A DNA stretch of 41,717 nucleotides, taken from Streptomyces niphimycinicus (lineage in GTDB: Bacteria > Actinomycetota > Actinomycetes > Streptomycetales > Streptomycetaceae). Where the stretch lies: assembly GCF_018883605.1 (NCBI RefSeq), contig NZ_JAHLEM010000139.1:1-41717 (forward strand), written 5' to 3'. Position 1 is the first letter of the stretch; the number at the start of each line of letters is the position of its first letter. A program made the position numbers and the translations under genes. This document shows, piece after piece, positions 26,423 to 35,919 of the stretch. The notes under the pieces are model-generated. The model saw only the letters and a program-made list of their open reading frames with translations, searched no databases and was not told the DNA's origin.

Positions 26423-27742
26423 GTGAGCCCAGTACGCATAGTGATCGTCGGTGCCGGTTTCGCCGGTTACCAGGCCGCCCGTGAGCTCTCCCGCACCCTG
26501 CGCGGCGCGGCGGACATCGTCCTGATCAACCCCAACGACTACTTCCTGTATCTGCCGCTGCTGCCCGAAGTGGCGGCCGGGATCCTGGAGCCCCGGCGGG
26601 TCTCGGTCTCCCTCACCGGCACCCTGCCGCATGTCCGGCTGGTGCTGGGCGAGGTCCACGGCGTCGACCTGGACGCCCGCCGGGTCTCCTGGCGGGACCC
26701 GGACGGACGGACCGGCGAGATGGCGTACGACCGCCTCATCCTCTCCATGGGCAGCGTCAACAAGCTGCTGCCGATCCCCGGTGTGGCCGAGCACGCCCAT
26801 GGTTTCCGCGGTATGCCGGAGGCGCTCTACCTGCGCGACCACATCACCCGGCAGATTGAGATGTCCGGCGTCGGCGAGGACCCGCGGGAGCGGACCGCCC
26901 GCCGCACCTTCGTGGTGGTCGGCGCCGGCTACACCGGCACCGAGGTGGCCGCCCACGGAGTGCTCTTCACCGACTCGCTGGCGCGCGAGAACACCACACT
27001 GCGCGACGCGCCACGGCCCCGCTGGCTGCTGGTCGACATCGCCCCCCGGGTGCTGCCGGAGCTGGACAGGAAACTGTCCCGCACGGCCGACCGGGTGCTG
27101 CGCGAACGGGGTGTGGAGATCCGCACCCGCACCACGGTCGAGGAGGCCACCTCGGAGGGCGTGCGGCTGGACGACGGCGAGTTCATCGCCACCCGATCGC
27201 TGATCTGGTGTGTCGGGGTGCGCCCCGACCCGCTGGTGGAGCAGCTCGGGCTGCCGGCCGAACGCGGCCGGCTGAGGGTCGACCAGTATCTGGCCGTGCC
27301 CGGCCATCCGGAGGTGCTGGCCTGCGGGGACGCCGCCGCCGTACCCGATCTGACCCGGCCGGGCCAGTTCACCCCGATGACCGCACAGCACGCCCACCGG
27401 CAGGGAAAGGTGGCGGCCCACAACGTCCTGGCCTCGCTCGGGCGCGGCGCCCCCAAGCCGTACAAACACCATGACCTCGGGTTCACCGTCGGCCTCGGCG
27501 GGGCGCAGGCCGCCGCGAACCCGCTGCACATACCGCTGTCCGGGCCGCTCGCGAGCGCGGTCAGCCGCGGCTATCACCTGACGGCGATGCCGGGGAACCG
27601 GGTCCGGGTCGCCACCGACTGGCTGCTCGACGCGGTGCTGCCACGTCAGGCGGTGCAGCTCGGGCTGGTCCCGCCCTGGGCGGTGCCGCTGGACACCGAA
27701 TCGCCCGAGGTCGCGCAGACGGTACGGGCGGGTCGCGGCTGA
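26423..27742 (+). CDS. NDH-2-like FAD/NAD(P)-dependent oxidoreductase
   Basis: A 439-aa two-dinucleotide-binding-domain flavoprotein, most like type II NADH dehydrogenases. The first Rossmann motif is VIVGAGFAGYQAARELS, the second VVVGAGYTGTEVAAHG (about residue 170), and the flavin-closing motif is VLACGDAAAVPDL, followed by FTPMTAQHAHRQGKVAAHNV. The C-terminal part should carry membrane-surface contacts, but no clear transmembrane helix is seen. The GTG at 26423 has GGGAG 6 nt before it; an upstream ATG at 26363 lies directly after the terminator and has no good ribosome site. Transketolase follows 27 nt downstream. Electron acceptor is probably a quinone, by family. Confidence 0.87.
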   Translation: MSPVRIVIVGAGFAGYQAARELSRTLRGAADIVLINPNDYFLYLPLLPEVAAGILEPRRVSVSLTGTLPHVRLVLGEVHGVDLDARRVSWRDPDGRTGEMAYDRLILSMGSVNKLLPIPGVAEHAHGFRGMPEALYLRDHITRQIEMSGVGEDPRERTARRTFVVVGAGYTGTEVAAHGVLFTDSLARENTTLRDAPRPRWLLVDIAPRVLPELDRKLSRTADRVLRERGVEIRTRTTVEEATSEGVRLDDGEFIATRSLIWCVGVRPDPLVEQLGLPAERGRLRVDQYLAVPGHPEVLACGDAAAVPDLTRPGQFTPMTAQHAHRQGKVAAHNVLASLGRGAPKPYKHHDLGFTVGLGGAQAAANPLHIPLSGPLASAVSRGYHLTAMPGNRVRVATDWLLDAVLPRQAVQLGLVPPWAVPLDTESPEVAQTVRAGRG

Positions 27743-27769
27743 CCGTCGGCGAAACCTGGAAGGAGAACA

Positions 27770-29608
27770 ATGCGACACGAACAACTCAGCGAACTCGGCC
27801 AGCAGCTCCGGGTGGACTCGGTGCGCGCCGCCGATGCCGCCGGGTCCGGCCATCCCACGTCGTCGATGTCGGCGGCGGACCTGATGGCCGTCCTGATGGG
27901 AAACCATCTGCGCTATGACTTCGAGCAGCCCGAGCGTCCGGGCAATGACCACCTGATCTTCTCCAAGGGCCATGCCTCCCCGCTGCTCTACTCGGTCTAC
28001 AAGGCGGCCGGGGCCCTCCGCGACGAGGAGTTCGTCACCTTCCGCAAGCGCGGCAGCAGGCTGGAGGGCCACCCCACGCCACGGCTCCCGTGGGTGGACG
28101 TGGCCACCGGATCGCTCGGACAGGGCCTGCCCTACGGCGTGGGCATGGCGCTGAGCGGCAAGCGGCTCGACCATATGCCCTACCGCGTCTGGGTGCTGTG
28201 CGGCGACAGCGAGATGGCCGAGGGCTCGATGTGGGAGGCGTTCGAGCACGCGGGCTACGAGCGGCTGGACAACCTCATCGCCATCATCGATGTGAACCGG
28301 CTCGGCCAGCGCGGCCCCACCCGCCACGAATGGGACCTGGACGCCTACGCGCGGCGCATCCGCGCCTTCGACTGGCACACCATCGAGATCGACGGCCATG
28401 ACATCGAGGCCATCGACCGCGCCTACGCCGAGGCGCTGTCCACCGTCGGCCGCCCCACCGCCATCATCGCCCGCACCATGAAGGGCCGCGGTGTCGCCTC
28501 GGTGGAGAACCGCGAGGGCATGCACGGCAAGCCGCTGAAGAACCCGGAGGAGGCCATCGCCGAGCTCGGCGGCGTACGCAACCTGGCCGTGCCGGTGCTC
28601 GGCCCGCCCTCGGTCTCTCCCGCCCGGCCCTTCGCCGAGGGCCCGCTGGCCCTGCCGCGCTACACCACCGGCGACTCGGTGCCCACCCGTGACGCGTTCG
28701 GCGAGGCGGTGGCCGCCGTCGGCACCGCCCGAGGGAGTGTGGTGGCACTCGACGGCGAGGTGGGCGACTCCACCCGCCTGGAGTACTTCCACAAGGAACA
28801 CCCCGAGCGGTACTTCGAGTTCTTCATCGCCGAGCAGCAACTGGTGGCCGCCGCCGTCGGCATGCAGGCCCGCGGCTGGACCCCGTACGTCTCCACCTTC
28901 GCGGCCTTCTTCACCCGCGCCTACGACTTCATCCGGATGGCCGCCATCAGCGACGCGGACCTCAATCTCATCGGCTCCCACGCCGGGGTGGCCATCGGTG
29001 AGGACGGCCCCTCGCAGATGGGGGTGGAGGACCTGGCGGCCATGCGGGCGGTGCACGGCAGCACGGTGCTCTACCCGTGCGACGCCAACCAGACCGCCCA
29101 ACTGACCGCGGCCATGGCCGCGGAGTCCGGCGTCCGCTATCTGCGCACCACCCGCGGCGGCACGCCGGTCATCTACCCGCCCACCGAGAGCTTCCCCATC
29201 GGCGGCTCCAAGGTCGTCCGCGCCACCGACGACGACCAGGTCACCCTCATCGGCGCGGGGGTCACCCTGCACGAGGCCATCGAGGCCGCCGACCGGCTCG
29301 CCCAGGAGGGCATCCCCGCCCGCGTCATCGACCTGTACTCGGTCAAGCCGGTGGACGCCGAAACGCTGCGCACCGCCGCCGAGGTGACGGGCCGGCTGAT
29401 CACCGTGGAGGACCACCACCCCGAGGGCGGACTGGGCGACGCGGTGCTCGGGGCGTTCGGCGACGGCCGTCCGGTGCCCCGGACGGTGCGGCTCGCGCTG
29501 CGCACGATGCCGGGCTCCTCGACCCCCGACGAGCAGTTGAGCGACGCGGGAATCGACGCGGACGCGATCGTCGCGGCCGCGCGGGAGCTGGTCGGCCGGG
29601 CCGGCTGA
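27770..29608 (+). CDS. Transketolase (compact, single-chain)
   Basis: A 612-aa thiamine diphosphate enzyme that moves two-carbon ketol units between sugar phosphates. The N-terminal half has GSGHPTSSMSAADLMAVL, the FSKGHASPLLY block and the ThDP/Mg motif GDSEMAEGSMWEA with IIDVNRLGQRG. The pyrimidine domain has the invariant Glu in FFIAEQQLVAAAVGM and the GSHAGVAIGEDGPSQMGVEDLAAMR loop. At 612 aa it is shorter than the roughly 690-aa housekeeping enzyme and resembles the compact type. GGAAGGAGAACA precedes the ATG. It lies between an NDH-2-like flavoprotein and an SDR gene, probably as one operon. It may be a second, specialised transketolase. Confidence 0.93.
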   Translation: MRHEQLSELGQQLRVDSVRAADAAGSGHPTSSMSAADLMAVLMGNHLRYDFEQPERPGNDHLIFSKGHASPLLYSVYKAAGALRDEEFVTFRKRGSRLEGHPTPRLPWVDVATGSLGQGLPYGVGMALSGKRLDHMPYRVWVLCGDSEMAEGSMWEAFEHAGYERLDNLIAIIDVNRLGQRGPTRHEWDLDAYARRIRAFDWHTIEIDGHDIEAIDRAYAEALSTVGRPTAIIARTMKGRGVASVENREGMHGKPLKNPEEAIAELGGVRNLAVPVLGPPSVSPARPFAEGPLALPRYTTGDSVPTRDAFGEAVAAVGTARGSVVALDGEVGDSTRLEYFHKEHPERYFEFFIAEQQLVAAAVGMQARGWTPYVSTFAAFFTRAYDFIRMAAISDADLNLIGSHAGVAIGEDGPSQMGVEDLAAMRAVHGSTVLYPCDANQTAQLTAAMAAESGVRYLRTTRGGTPVIYPPTESFPIGGSKVVRATDDDQVTLIGAGVTLHEAIEAADRLAQEGIPARVIDLYSVKPVDAETLRTAAEVTGRLITVEDHHPEGGLGDAVLGAFGDGRPVPRTVRLALRTMPGSSTPDEQLSDAGIDADAIVAAARELVGRAG

Positions 29609-29672
29609 GGAGGCCGCCGGCCGAGAACCCCGGAACGGCAGAGGACACGGCGCGACCGGAAGGAGCGGACAC

Positions 29673-30761
29673 ATGGGCATCAAGCAGGGCATGCGCGTGG
29701 TGGTGGTCGGGGCCACCGGCAACGCCGGTACGAGCGTCGTCCGCGCGCTCGGCGAGGCCCCGGACATCGAGTCGATCGTGGGCGTCGCCCGCCGGGTGCC
29801 CAACTGGTCGCCGCCGAAGACCACCTGGGTACGGGCGGACATCGGGCGGGACGCCGGTGAGGAGGCCGATCTCGTACGGCACTTCGAGGGCGCCGACGCG
29901 GTCGTCCACCTCGCCTGGCTGATCCAGCCCAGCCATCGGCCCGCCGTCACCTGGGACACCAATGTCCTCGGCAGCGTCCGGGTCTTCGAGGCGGTGGCGC
30001 GGGCCGAGGTGCCGGTGCTGGTGTACGCCTCCTCGGTGGGCGCCTACTCACCCGGCCCCGAGGACGGCCGCCCGGTGGACGAGTCCTGGCCCACCCACGG
30101 CTGGCCGGAGGCCGCGTACTGCCGCGAGAAGGCGTATGTGGAGCGGGTGCTCGACGCCTTCGAACGGGAGCATCCGCAGATCCGGGTGGTGCGGATGCGG
30201 CCGGGCTTCCTCTTCAAGGAGGAGGCGGCGGCCGAGCAGCGCCGGCTGTTCATGGGGCCGTTCGTGCCCCGGCGGCTGATCCGCGCCGGCTTCCTGCCCG
30301 CGGTCTTCGACCTGCCCGGGCTGCGCCTCCAGGTCCTGCACACCGACGACGCCGCCGAGGCGTACCGCCTGGCGCTCGGCCGGCAGGTGCGCGGCGCCTT
30401 CAACCTCGCGGCCGAACCGCCGGTCGACGGCGAGACGCTGGCCGGTCTCCTCGACGCACGGGCGGTACGGATCCCGCGCCTCGCCGCCCGCTCGGCCATG
30501 GCCACGGCCTGGCATCTGCGTCTGCTGCCTCCCTCGCCCCAGTTGTTCGACGCGGCCCTGCGGCTCCCGCTGATGGACACCACCCGGGCCCAGGAGGAAC
30601 TGGGCTGGCGGCCCCGGCACACCGCCGTCGAGACGCTCCGGGAGTTCCTCACCGGGCTGCGGCGCGGCACCGGTATGGATCAGACCGCCCCGCTGGCCGC
30701 CAAGCTGCCCGGCGGACGGCCGCGCGAGGCCGCGACGACCGGCGCGGGGGAGCACCCGTGA
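29673..30761 (+). CDS. NAD-dependent epimerase/dehydratase (extended SDR)
   Basis: A 362-aa Rossmann protein. The cofactor loop is VVVGATGNAGTSVVRAL (GxxGxxG, residues about 11-16); VYASSVGAY supplies the Ser, and Y-C-R-E-K in AAYCREKAYVERVL gives the catalytic Tyr-Lys pair. The C-terminal half is typical of atypical/extended SDRs acting on sugar nucleotides or related substrates (FNLAAEPPVDGETLAGLL, then EELGWRPRHTAVETL). AAGGAGCGGACAC precedes the ATG. It is 64 nt downstream of transketolase, with which it is probably transcribed. The substrate is unknown. Confidence 0.88.
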   Translation: MGIKQGMRVVVVGATGNAGTSVVRALGEAPDIESIVGVARRVPNWSPPKTTWVRADIGRDAGEEADLVRHFEGADAVVHLAWLIQPSHRPAVTWDTNVLGSVRVFEAVARAEVPVLVYASSVGAYSPGPEDGRPVDESWPTHGWPEAAYCREKAYVERVLDAFEREHPQIRVVRMRPGFLFKEEAAAEQRRLFMGPFVPRRLIRAGFLPAVFDLPGLRLQVLHTDDAAEAYRLALGRQVRGAFNLAAEPPVDGETLAGLLDARAVRIPRLAARSAMATAWHLRLLPPSPQLFDAALRLPLMDTTRAQEELGWRPRHTAVETLREFLTGLRRGTGMDQTAPLAAKLPGGRPREAATTGAGEHP

Positions 30762-30812
30762 CCCCGGTCCCGTGACCCCGGCCCCCCTGACCCCCGTCCC
30801 GTGACCCCGAAA
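30757..30812. repeat. Imperfect CGTGACCCCGG tandem repeats at the SDR stop codon
   Basis: Four imperfect units of about 12-17 bp with the core TGACCCC follow one another; the SDR stop TGA (30759-30761) is in the first. Unit length varies, so this reads as replication slippage. Confidence 0.6.
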
Positions 30813-30844
30813 GGGCCCCCGGCCGTGTGAGACGCGGCACATGA

Positions 30845-30880
30845 GACGGGCTCAGCGGCAGCACCGCCGCGGGGCCCGTC
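30845..30880 (+). terminator. Bulged hairpin downstream of the transketolase/SDR operon
   Basis: Outer arms GACGGGC (30845-30851) and GCCCGTC (30874-30880) enclose an inner stem GCGGC (30855-30859) and GCCGC (30866-30870) with a 6-nt loop and 3-nt internal bulges. It lies 84 nt after the SDR stop. There is no U-tract. Confidence 0.45.
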
Positions 30881-30970
30881 CCGCTGTGACCCATAGCCCC
30901 TCGTAACCCGTGACGCGACTCCCGTACGCTTCTGCCCAGTTGGTCGGGTTGTCGACGAGGGTGGGGACAC

Positions 30971-32038
30971 ATGGGCAGGGTGGGGAATCCGGCGCGCGGT
31001 CATGCCCGGCGCACGGGAACGGTGGCGGTCGCCGCGGCGGCCGCCGCACTGTGTCTGACGGCATCGGCGCAGGCCCGGCCCGCCGCCGCGGACGATCCGT
31101 CCTATTCCGCCACCACCTCGGTAGGGGTGCACAACGCATACGAAAAGGCCAAGTATCCGTACTTCGCCGACGCGCTCGACTCCGGCGCCTCGCTCCTTGA
31201 ACTCGACGTATGGACCAACGCGTTCGGCGCCGGGTGGCGGGTCTCACACGGCAATCCGCTCGGCAACGACAACAACTGCGAGAACGCCGCGGGCCCGGAC
31301 GAACTGCGCACCAAGCCCCGCAACCAGAGCCTGACCGGCTGCCTCGCCGACATGCGGGCCTGGCACCAGGCCCATCCGGGCCACCGCCCCATCTTCATCA
31401 AGGTGGAGATGAAGGACGGCTTCTACGGCAAGAGCGGCCGCGGCCCGGCCGACCTCGACGCCCTCCTCGGCGCCACCCTGGGCGACGCGCTGCTGCGCCC
31501 GGCGGATGTGGTGGGCGGCCACGCCAACCTCGACGAGGCGGTGCGGGCGGACGGCTGGCCGTCCCGCTCCGCGCTCGCGGGGAAGTTCGTCGTCGAGCTG
31601 ATCCCCGGCACGGTCGAGGAGAACAACCCCCTCGACACGCTGTGGACCGACCGTGAGTACGCCACCCATCTGCGGGATCTGTCCGCCGCCGGGAAGCTCG
31701 GTCAGGCCGCCGCCTTCCCCGCCGTCCACGGCGCCGCCTCCGGCGATCCGCGCACCCGCTACACCGACGCCACCCTCCGGCCATGGTTCGTGGTCTTCGA
31801 CGGGGACGCGTCCACCTATGTCACCAGCGGTGTGGACACCGCCTGGTACGACGACCGCCACTACCTGCTGATCATGACGGACGCGCACAACGTGGCGCCC
31901 GCGATCGACGGCACCAGCCCCACCGAGGACCAGGCGCGCACCCGGGTGTCCGAACTCGCCGCCCGGCACGCCAGCTTCGCGACCGCCGACTGGTATCCAC
32001 TGCCGTCCGTGCTGTCCACCGTCGTGGCCCGTGGCTGA
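30971..32038 (+). CDS. Secreted Ca2+-dependent phosphoinositide phospholipase C-like protein
   Basis: A 355-aa exported protein. Residues 1-38 form a signal peptide: basic GHARRTGT, hydrophobic VAVAAAAAALCLTA, then an A-x-A site (SAQARPAAA). The mature part resembles the Ca2+-dependent PI-PLC family: the first active-site His in VGVHNAYEK, the metal/substrate-binding LLELDVWTNAFG, and the second His in WRVSHGNPLGNDNNCEN, followed by a long domain ending WYPLPSVLSTV. No anchor is seen, so secretion into the medium is likely. GTGGGGACAC precedes the ATG. A shared hairpin terminator follows at 32054-32086. The true lipid substrate in a soil bacterium is not known. Confidence 0.87.
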   Translation: MGRVGNPARGHARRTGTVAVAAAAAALCLTASAQARPAAADDPSYSATTSVGVHNAYEKAKYPYFADALDSGASLLELDVWTNAFGAGWRVSHGNPLGNDNNCENAAGPDELRTKPRNQSLTGCLADMRAWHQAHPGHRPIFIKVEMKDGFYGKSGRGPADLDALLGATLGDALLRPADVVGGHANLDEAVRADGWPSRSALAGKFVVELIPGTVEENNPLDTLWTDREYATHLRDLSAAGKLGQAAAFPAVHGAASGDPRTRYTDATLRPWFVVFDGDASTYVTSGVDTAWYDDRHYLLIMTDAHNVAPAIDGTSPTEDQARTRVSELAARHASFATADWYPLPSVLSTVVARG

Positions 32039-32053
32039 GCACGCGACCGCCTC

Positions 32054-32086
32054 CCGGGCCGTGTCCGCAGTGTGGACACGGCCGGG
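32054..32086. terminator. Bidirectional hairpin terminator between convergent genes
   Basis: A perfect 10-bp stem, GGCCGTGTCC (32057-32066) with GGACACGGCC (32074-32083), has a 7-nt loop and extends by 2 bp beyond one mismatch. It fills the 49-bp gap between the phospholipase stop (32038) and the dodecin stop (32088), so it can serve both genes. Confidence 0.75.
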
Positions 32087-32087
32087 T

Positions 32088-32300
32088 TCAGTCGGGGTCC
32101 TCGAGCCGGAATCCGACCTTCAGCCCCACCTGGTAGTGCGCGATCCGGCCGTCCTCGATATGCCCGCGAACTTGACCGACCTCGAACCAATCGAGGTTGC
32201 GCAGCGTCTTGGAGGCGCGGCCGATGGCGGTGCGGATCGCGTCGTCGACGCTCTCGGTGGACGAGCCGACGATCTCGGTCACCCGGTAGGTGTGGGCCAT
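32088..32300 (-). CDS. Dodecin family flavin-binding protein
   Basis: A 70-aa protein starting MAHTYRVTEIVGSS. It has the dodecin pattern: SVDDAIRTAIGRASKTLRNLDWFEVGQVRGHI, then GRIAHYQVGLKVGFRLED, with the aromatic Trp of the flavin-stacking position in LDWFEV. Dodecins form 12-subunit hollow shells that store or buffer flavins (or CoA in some bacteria). The ATG at 32300 is preceded by GGGGAG; upstream codons in the same frame are not needed. The universal stress protein gene lies upstream on the same strand, with an 84-bp gap. Confidence 0.93.
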   Translation of the reverse strand: MAHTYRVTEIVGSSTESVDDAIRTAIGRASKTLRNLDWFEVGQVRGHIEDGRIAHYQVGLKVGFRLEDPD

Positions 32301-32384
32301 GCCAGTCTCCCCGGTCCATGGGGTGGTCCGTTCGTTTCTCCCACCGTGCCTCACCGCGCCGGGCTCCGCGAGCCGGACGGGGTC

Positions 32385-32846
32385 CTACGGCACCACCGTG
32401 ACCGGCCAGCGGCCCGCCTTCACCAGCCGTACGGCCACCGAGCCGATGAAGCGGTGCCCGGCCTGCTCCGACGCGCCCACCACCACGGCGTCGGCCTTCA
32501 GCTCATCGGCCGCCTGGGCCAGGCCGTTGTACGGATCGCCCCGGAAGGTGTGGAACTCCCAGCGGACCTCGAAGACCCCGCGCAGCCGCTCGGTGGCCTC
32601 CCGCATCTCCGTCATCAGCTCCTCGGCCACCTCGCCCGTGGTGTCGGCCACCGCGGCACCCAGCGCCGCCCCGGCGGCCAGCACCGGCTGGATATAGACC
32701 ACGATGAGCAGCGCCTTCTGGCGTCTGGCCAGTCCGGCGGCGTAGGCCGTGGCACGCCAGGACGATTCGGAACCGTCCAGTCCGGCCACGATGACCTTGG
32801 GTCCGTCGGTTCCCCGTTCAAAAGACGGAGGGAGTTTGTCCACCAC
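32385..32846 (-). CDS. Universal stress protein (UspA family)
   Basis: A 153-aa single-domain Usp. It opens the fold with KVIVAGLDGSESSWRATAYAAGLA and ends with the ATP-binding type motif G-x2-G-x9-G-S in VGASEQAGHRFIGSVAVRLVKAGRWPVTVVP. The start has no Shine-Dalgarno match; TAGCCT followed by 5 nt and then the ATG suggests a leaderless transcript. It is divergent from the metallophosphoesterase and lies just upstream of dodecin, a pairing that suggests stress or redox buffering (inference). Confidence 0.92.
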   Translation of the reverse strand: MVDKLPPSFERGTDGPKVIVAGLDGSESSWRATAYAAGLARRQKALLIVVYIQPVLAAGAALGAAVADTTGEVAEELMTEMREATERLRGVFEVRWEFHTFRGDPYNGLAQAADELKADAVVVGASEQAGHRFIGSVAVRLVKAGRWPVTVVP

Positions 32847-32952
32847 ATCTGCGAGGCTAGCGCCAGGGACGGTCCGGTGATCACCCGGCCCGTCCCGCGG
32901 CGCGTGAGCACCGCGACCGCGTCATGACCGCCACCGTACGACAGGAGAGACA

Positions 32953-33804
<852 letters not shown>

Positions 33805-33822
33805 GGGCACGCGGCGGGCGTC

Positions 33823-33853
33823 TTGACGGGCCCGGAGGGCGGCGTCGTACGGT
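33823..33853 (+). promoter_or_regulatory. Candidate promoter giving a leaderless P450 transcript
   Basis: TTGACG (33823-33828) and TACGGT (33848-33853, TAnnnT type) are separated by 19 nt. The GTG start of the P450 gene begins 7 nt after the second element, where transcription would start. There is no Shine-Dalgarno sequence before that GTG, which supports a leaderless mRNA. The spacer is 1-2 nt longer than ideal. Confidence 0.45.
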
Positions 33854-33860
33854 CTCGGCT

Positions 33861-35153
33861 GTGAACCCTGTCGAGGCGTTCCTTCCCGAGACCTACACCG
33901 CCGGTGTCCCCTACGCGCTCTTCGCCGAACTGCGCACCACCCGCCCGGTCTGCCGGATCGAGGAGCCCGCGGTCGGGGCCTGGCCGGCCGGCCCCGGCTT
34001 CTGGGCGGTGTTCCGGCACGCCGACGTCAAACACGTCCTGCGCACCCCCGAGGTCTTCTCCTCCCACCTCGGGGCCACCCAGATCCGCGACCCCGACACC
34101 CCCGCCGATCTGGAGTTCGTGCGGGCGATGATGCTCAACCAGGACCCGCCCGACCACTCCCGCACCCGCCGCATCGTCGCCGCGGCCTTCACCCCGCGCG
34201 CCGTACGGGAGCTGGAGGAGACCATCGAGGAGCGCGCGGCGGCGCTCGTGGACTCCGTGGCCGGGCGCGGCGAGGCCGACTTCGTCGAACTCGCCGCCGA
34301 TCTGCCGGTCTGGACCCTCGCCCAGGTGATGGGCGTCCCCGAGGGCGACCGGCGGCTGCTGTTCGACTGGGCCGGCCGGGTCATCGGCTATCAGGACGCC
34401 GACTACGCCGGATCGTCCACCGCGGCCCTCGAGGAGCTGAGCCCCATGGGCCGCGCCGCCCTCGCCCGCAGACCGGCCCCGGCGGCGCGACGCCCCGACG
34501 GCCGGCCGATGAACCCGCGCTCCCGCGAGGCCCTGGCCGATATGTTCGCCTACGCTCACGCGCTCGCCGAGCGGCCCCGTCCGGGCAGTGTGATGGCGCG
34601 GATGCGGGAGGGCGGGCTGAGCCGGGACGAGTTCGAGAACATGTTCTTCCTCTTCGCCGTGGCGGGCAACGAGACGCTGCGCAACGGCATCCCCGGCGGA
34701 CTGCTCACCCTGCTCGACCACCCCGGGAGCCTGCGGCTGCTGCGCGACCGGCCCGAGCTGACCGGCCCCGCGGTGGAGGAGATGCTGCGCTTCTGGCCGC
34801 CCGTCATCGACTTCCGGCGCACCGCCACCCGCGATGTGGAACTGGGCGGACAGCTCATCCGGCGCGGTGAGAAGGTCGTCGTCTTCCACGCCTCGGCCAA
34901 CCGGGACGAGACGGTCTTCACCGACCCCGACCGGTTCGACATCACCCGCACCCCCAACGACCATCTGAGCTTCGGCTTTGGACCGCATGTCTGCCTGGGC
35001 GCGCATCTGGCCCGCGTCCAGATGCGGGCCATGCTGCGTGCCGCCCTGGACCGGCTGCCGGGGCTGCGCCGGGCGGGTGAGCCGGTGCGGCTCACCTCCA
35101 ACTTCCAGAACGGGCTCAAGACCCTCCCCGTGCGCTGGGGAACAGATCGGTAA
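33861..35153 (+). CDS. Cytochrome P450
   Basis: A 430-aa soluble bacterial P450. The I-helix oxygen-activation motif is FAVAGNETLRNG, the ExxR motif is in VEEMLRFWPP, and the haem-binding loop is FGFGPHVCLGAHLAR with ligand Cys378. The GNET variant of the I-helix and the overall pattern recall steroid/fatty-acid P450s such as the CYP124/125 group, though the substrate is not clear. The GTG at 33861 is chosen because the protein then starts at a normal N-terminus (NPVEAFLPETY). No redox partner gene is adjacent. The last 38 nt overlap the convergent membrane protein gene. It lies far from the polyketide genes, so a tailoring role is not supported. Confidence 0.93.
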   Translation: MNPVEAFLPETYTAGVPYALFAELRTTRPVCRIEEPAVGAWPAGPGFWAVFRHADVKHVLRTPEVFSSHLGATQIRDPDTPADLEFVRAMMLNQDPPDHSRTRRIVAAAFTPRAVRELEETIEERAAALVDSVAGRGEADFVELAADLPVWTLAQVMGVPEGDRRLLFDWAGRVIGYQDADYAGSSTAALEELSPMGRAALARRPAPAARRPDGRPMNPRSREALADMFAYAHALAERPRPGSVMARMREGGLSRDEFENMFFLFAVAGNETLRNGIPGGLLTLLDHPGSLRLLRDRPELTGPAVEEMLRFWPPVIDFRRTATRDVELGGQLIRRGEKVVVFHASANRDETVFTDPDRFDITRTPNDHLSFGFGPHVCLGAHLARVQMRAMLRAALDRLPGLRRAGEPVRLTSNFQNGLKTLPVRWGTDR

Positions 35154-35886
35154 AGGCCGTGGTCGAATCGCCGACCGACCGGCCGAAGGGCGCGTCGAAG
35201 TCCCACACCAGGAAGAGCAGGAAGACGATGAGCGCGGTGAACATCACCGCGAGCATCAGCTCCCGGGGCGAGCGGCGGATCTGGAGGGTGAAGACCAGCC
35301 CGATCACCAGCGCCGCGCCCAGCACCAGGCCGAACCAGACCAGATGGGGCATCGTGGGCCCCGCGCTCTGCTGCCGGGCGTTCCGCGCGTCGTCCACGGC
35401 GGCCACCTGATCCACCATCGGCTGATACGCCTGCGACTGGAGATCGCTGTGCGGTGTCGCGAGGGTGACATCGCGGCGCAGAGTGGTCAGCAGCTCGCCA
35501 CCGCGGTCGGTGAGCTCGCCCTTGTCGATCATCACCTTCCACTCCTTGTGCACCACATGGTGCACATACGCGTCCACGTCGTCGCGGATGCGGTCGCGCA
35601 CCGGGCCGGGGTAGACGGCCGACCGCTCGGCCACCTCATGCAGGGCCTGCGCCTCCGTACGGACCCCGTCCTGCGCGGCGGAACGCGCCTCCCAGACACC
35701 GGCGATCGCCAGGCCCAGCACGATCGCGTAGACCACGCCGATCATCATGATCATGTAGTCGAGGACATCGGGGGTCTCGTCCGGATCGTCCTCCTCCCCG
35801 AGGCGGCGGGCGTTGAGGACCGCCCCGGTGACCACGACCGCGCAGGTCCCGGCCATCACCAGGGCCATGATCAGCCATTCGGGCAT
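35116..35886 (-). CDS. Bestrophin-like/DUF4239 membrane protein
   Basis: A 256-aa protein with four hydrophobic helices, two near the N-terminus (LIMALVMAGTCAVVVTGAVL and YMIMMIGVVYAIVLGLAIAGVW) and two near the C-terminus (LVWFGLVLGAALVIGLVFTL and LMLAVMFTALIVFLLFLVWDF). A soluble helical domain of about 110 residues sits between them. This layout matches DUF4239 family proteins; function is not established. GGGAGG stands 6 nt before the ATG. The gene follows the Pro-Thr protein by 33 nt on the same strand, so the two may form an envelope operon. Its 3' end runs 38 nt into the P450 gene from the opposite strand. Confidence 0.85.
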   Translation of the reverse strand: MPEWLIMALVMAGTCAVVVTGAVLNARRLGEEDDPDETPDVLDYMIMMIGVVYAIVLGLAIAGVWEARSAAQDGVRTEAQALHEVAERSAVYPGPVRDRIRDDVDAYVHHVVHKEWKVMIDKGELTDRGGELLTTLRRDVTLATPHSDLQSQAYQPMVDQVAAVDDARNARQQSAGPTMPHLVWFGLVLGAALVIGLVFTLQIRRSPRELMLAVMFTALIVFLLFLVWDFDAPFGRSVGDSTTAFTDLFPSARGGS

Positions 35887-35919
35887 GCATAACCTCCCAA
35901 GCGGTTCGACAGTGAGCCG

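Noticed and set aside
25058..29962. A 4.9-kb open frame on the minus strand opposite the monooxygenase, flavoprotein and transketolase genes
   Set aside because: It spans several plus-strand genes and intergenic terminators, and its composition is that of a codon-bias shadow.
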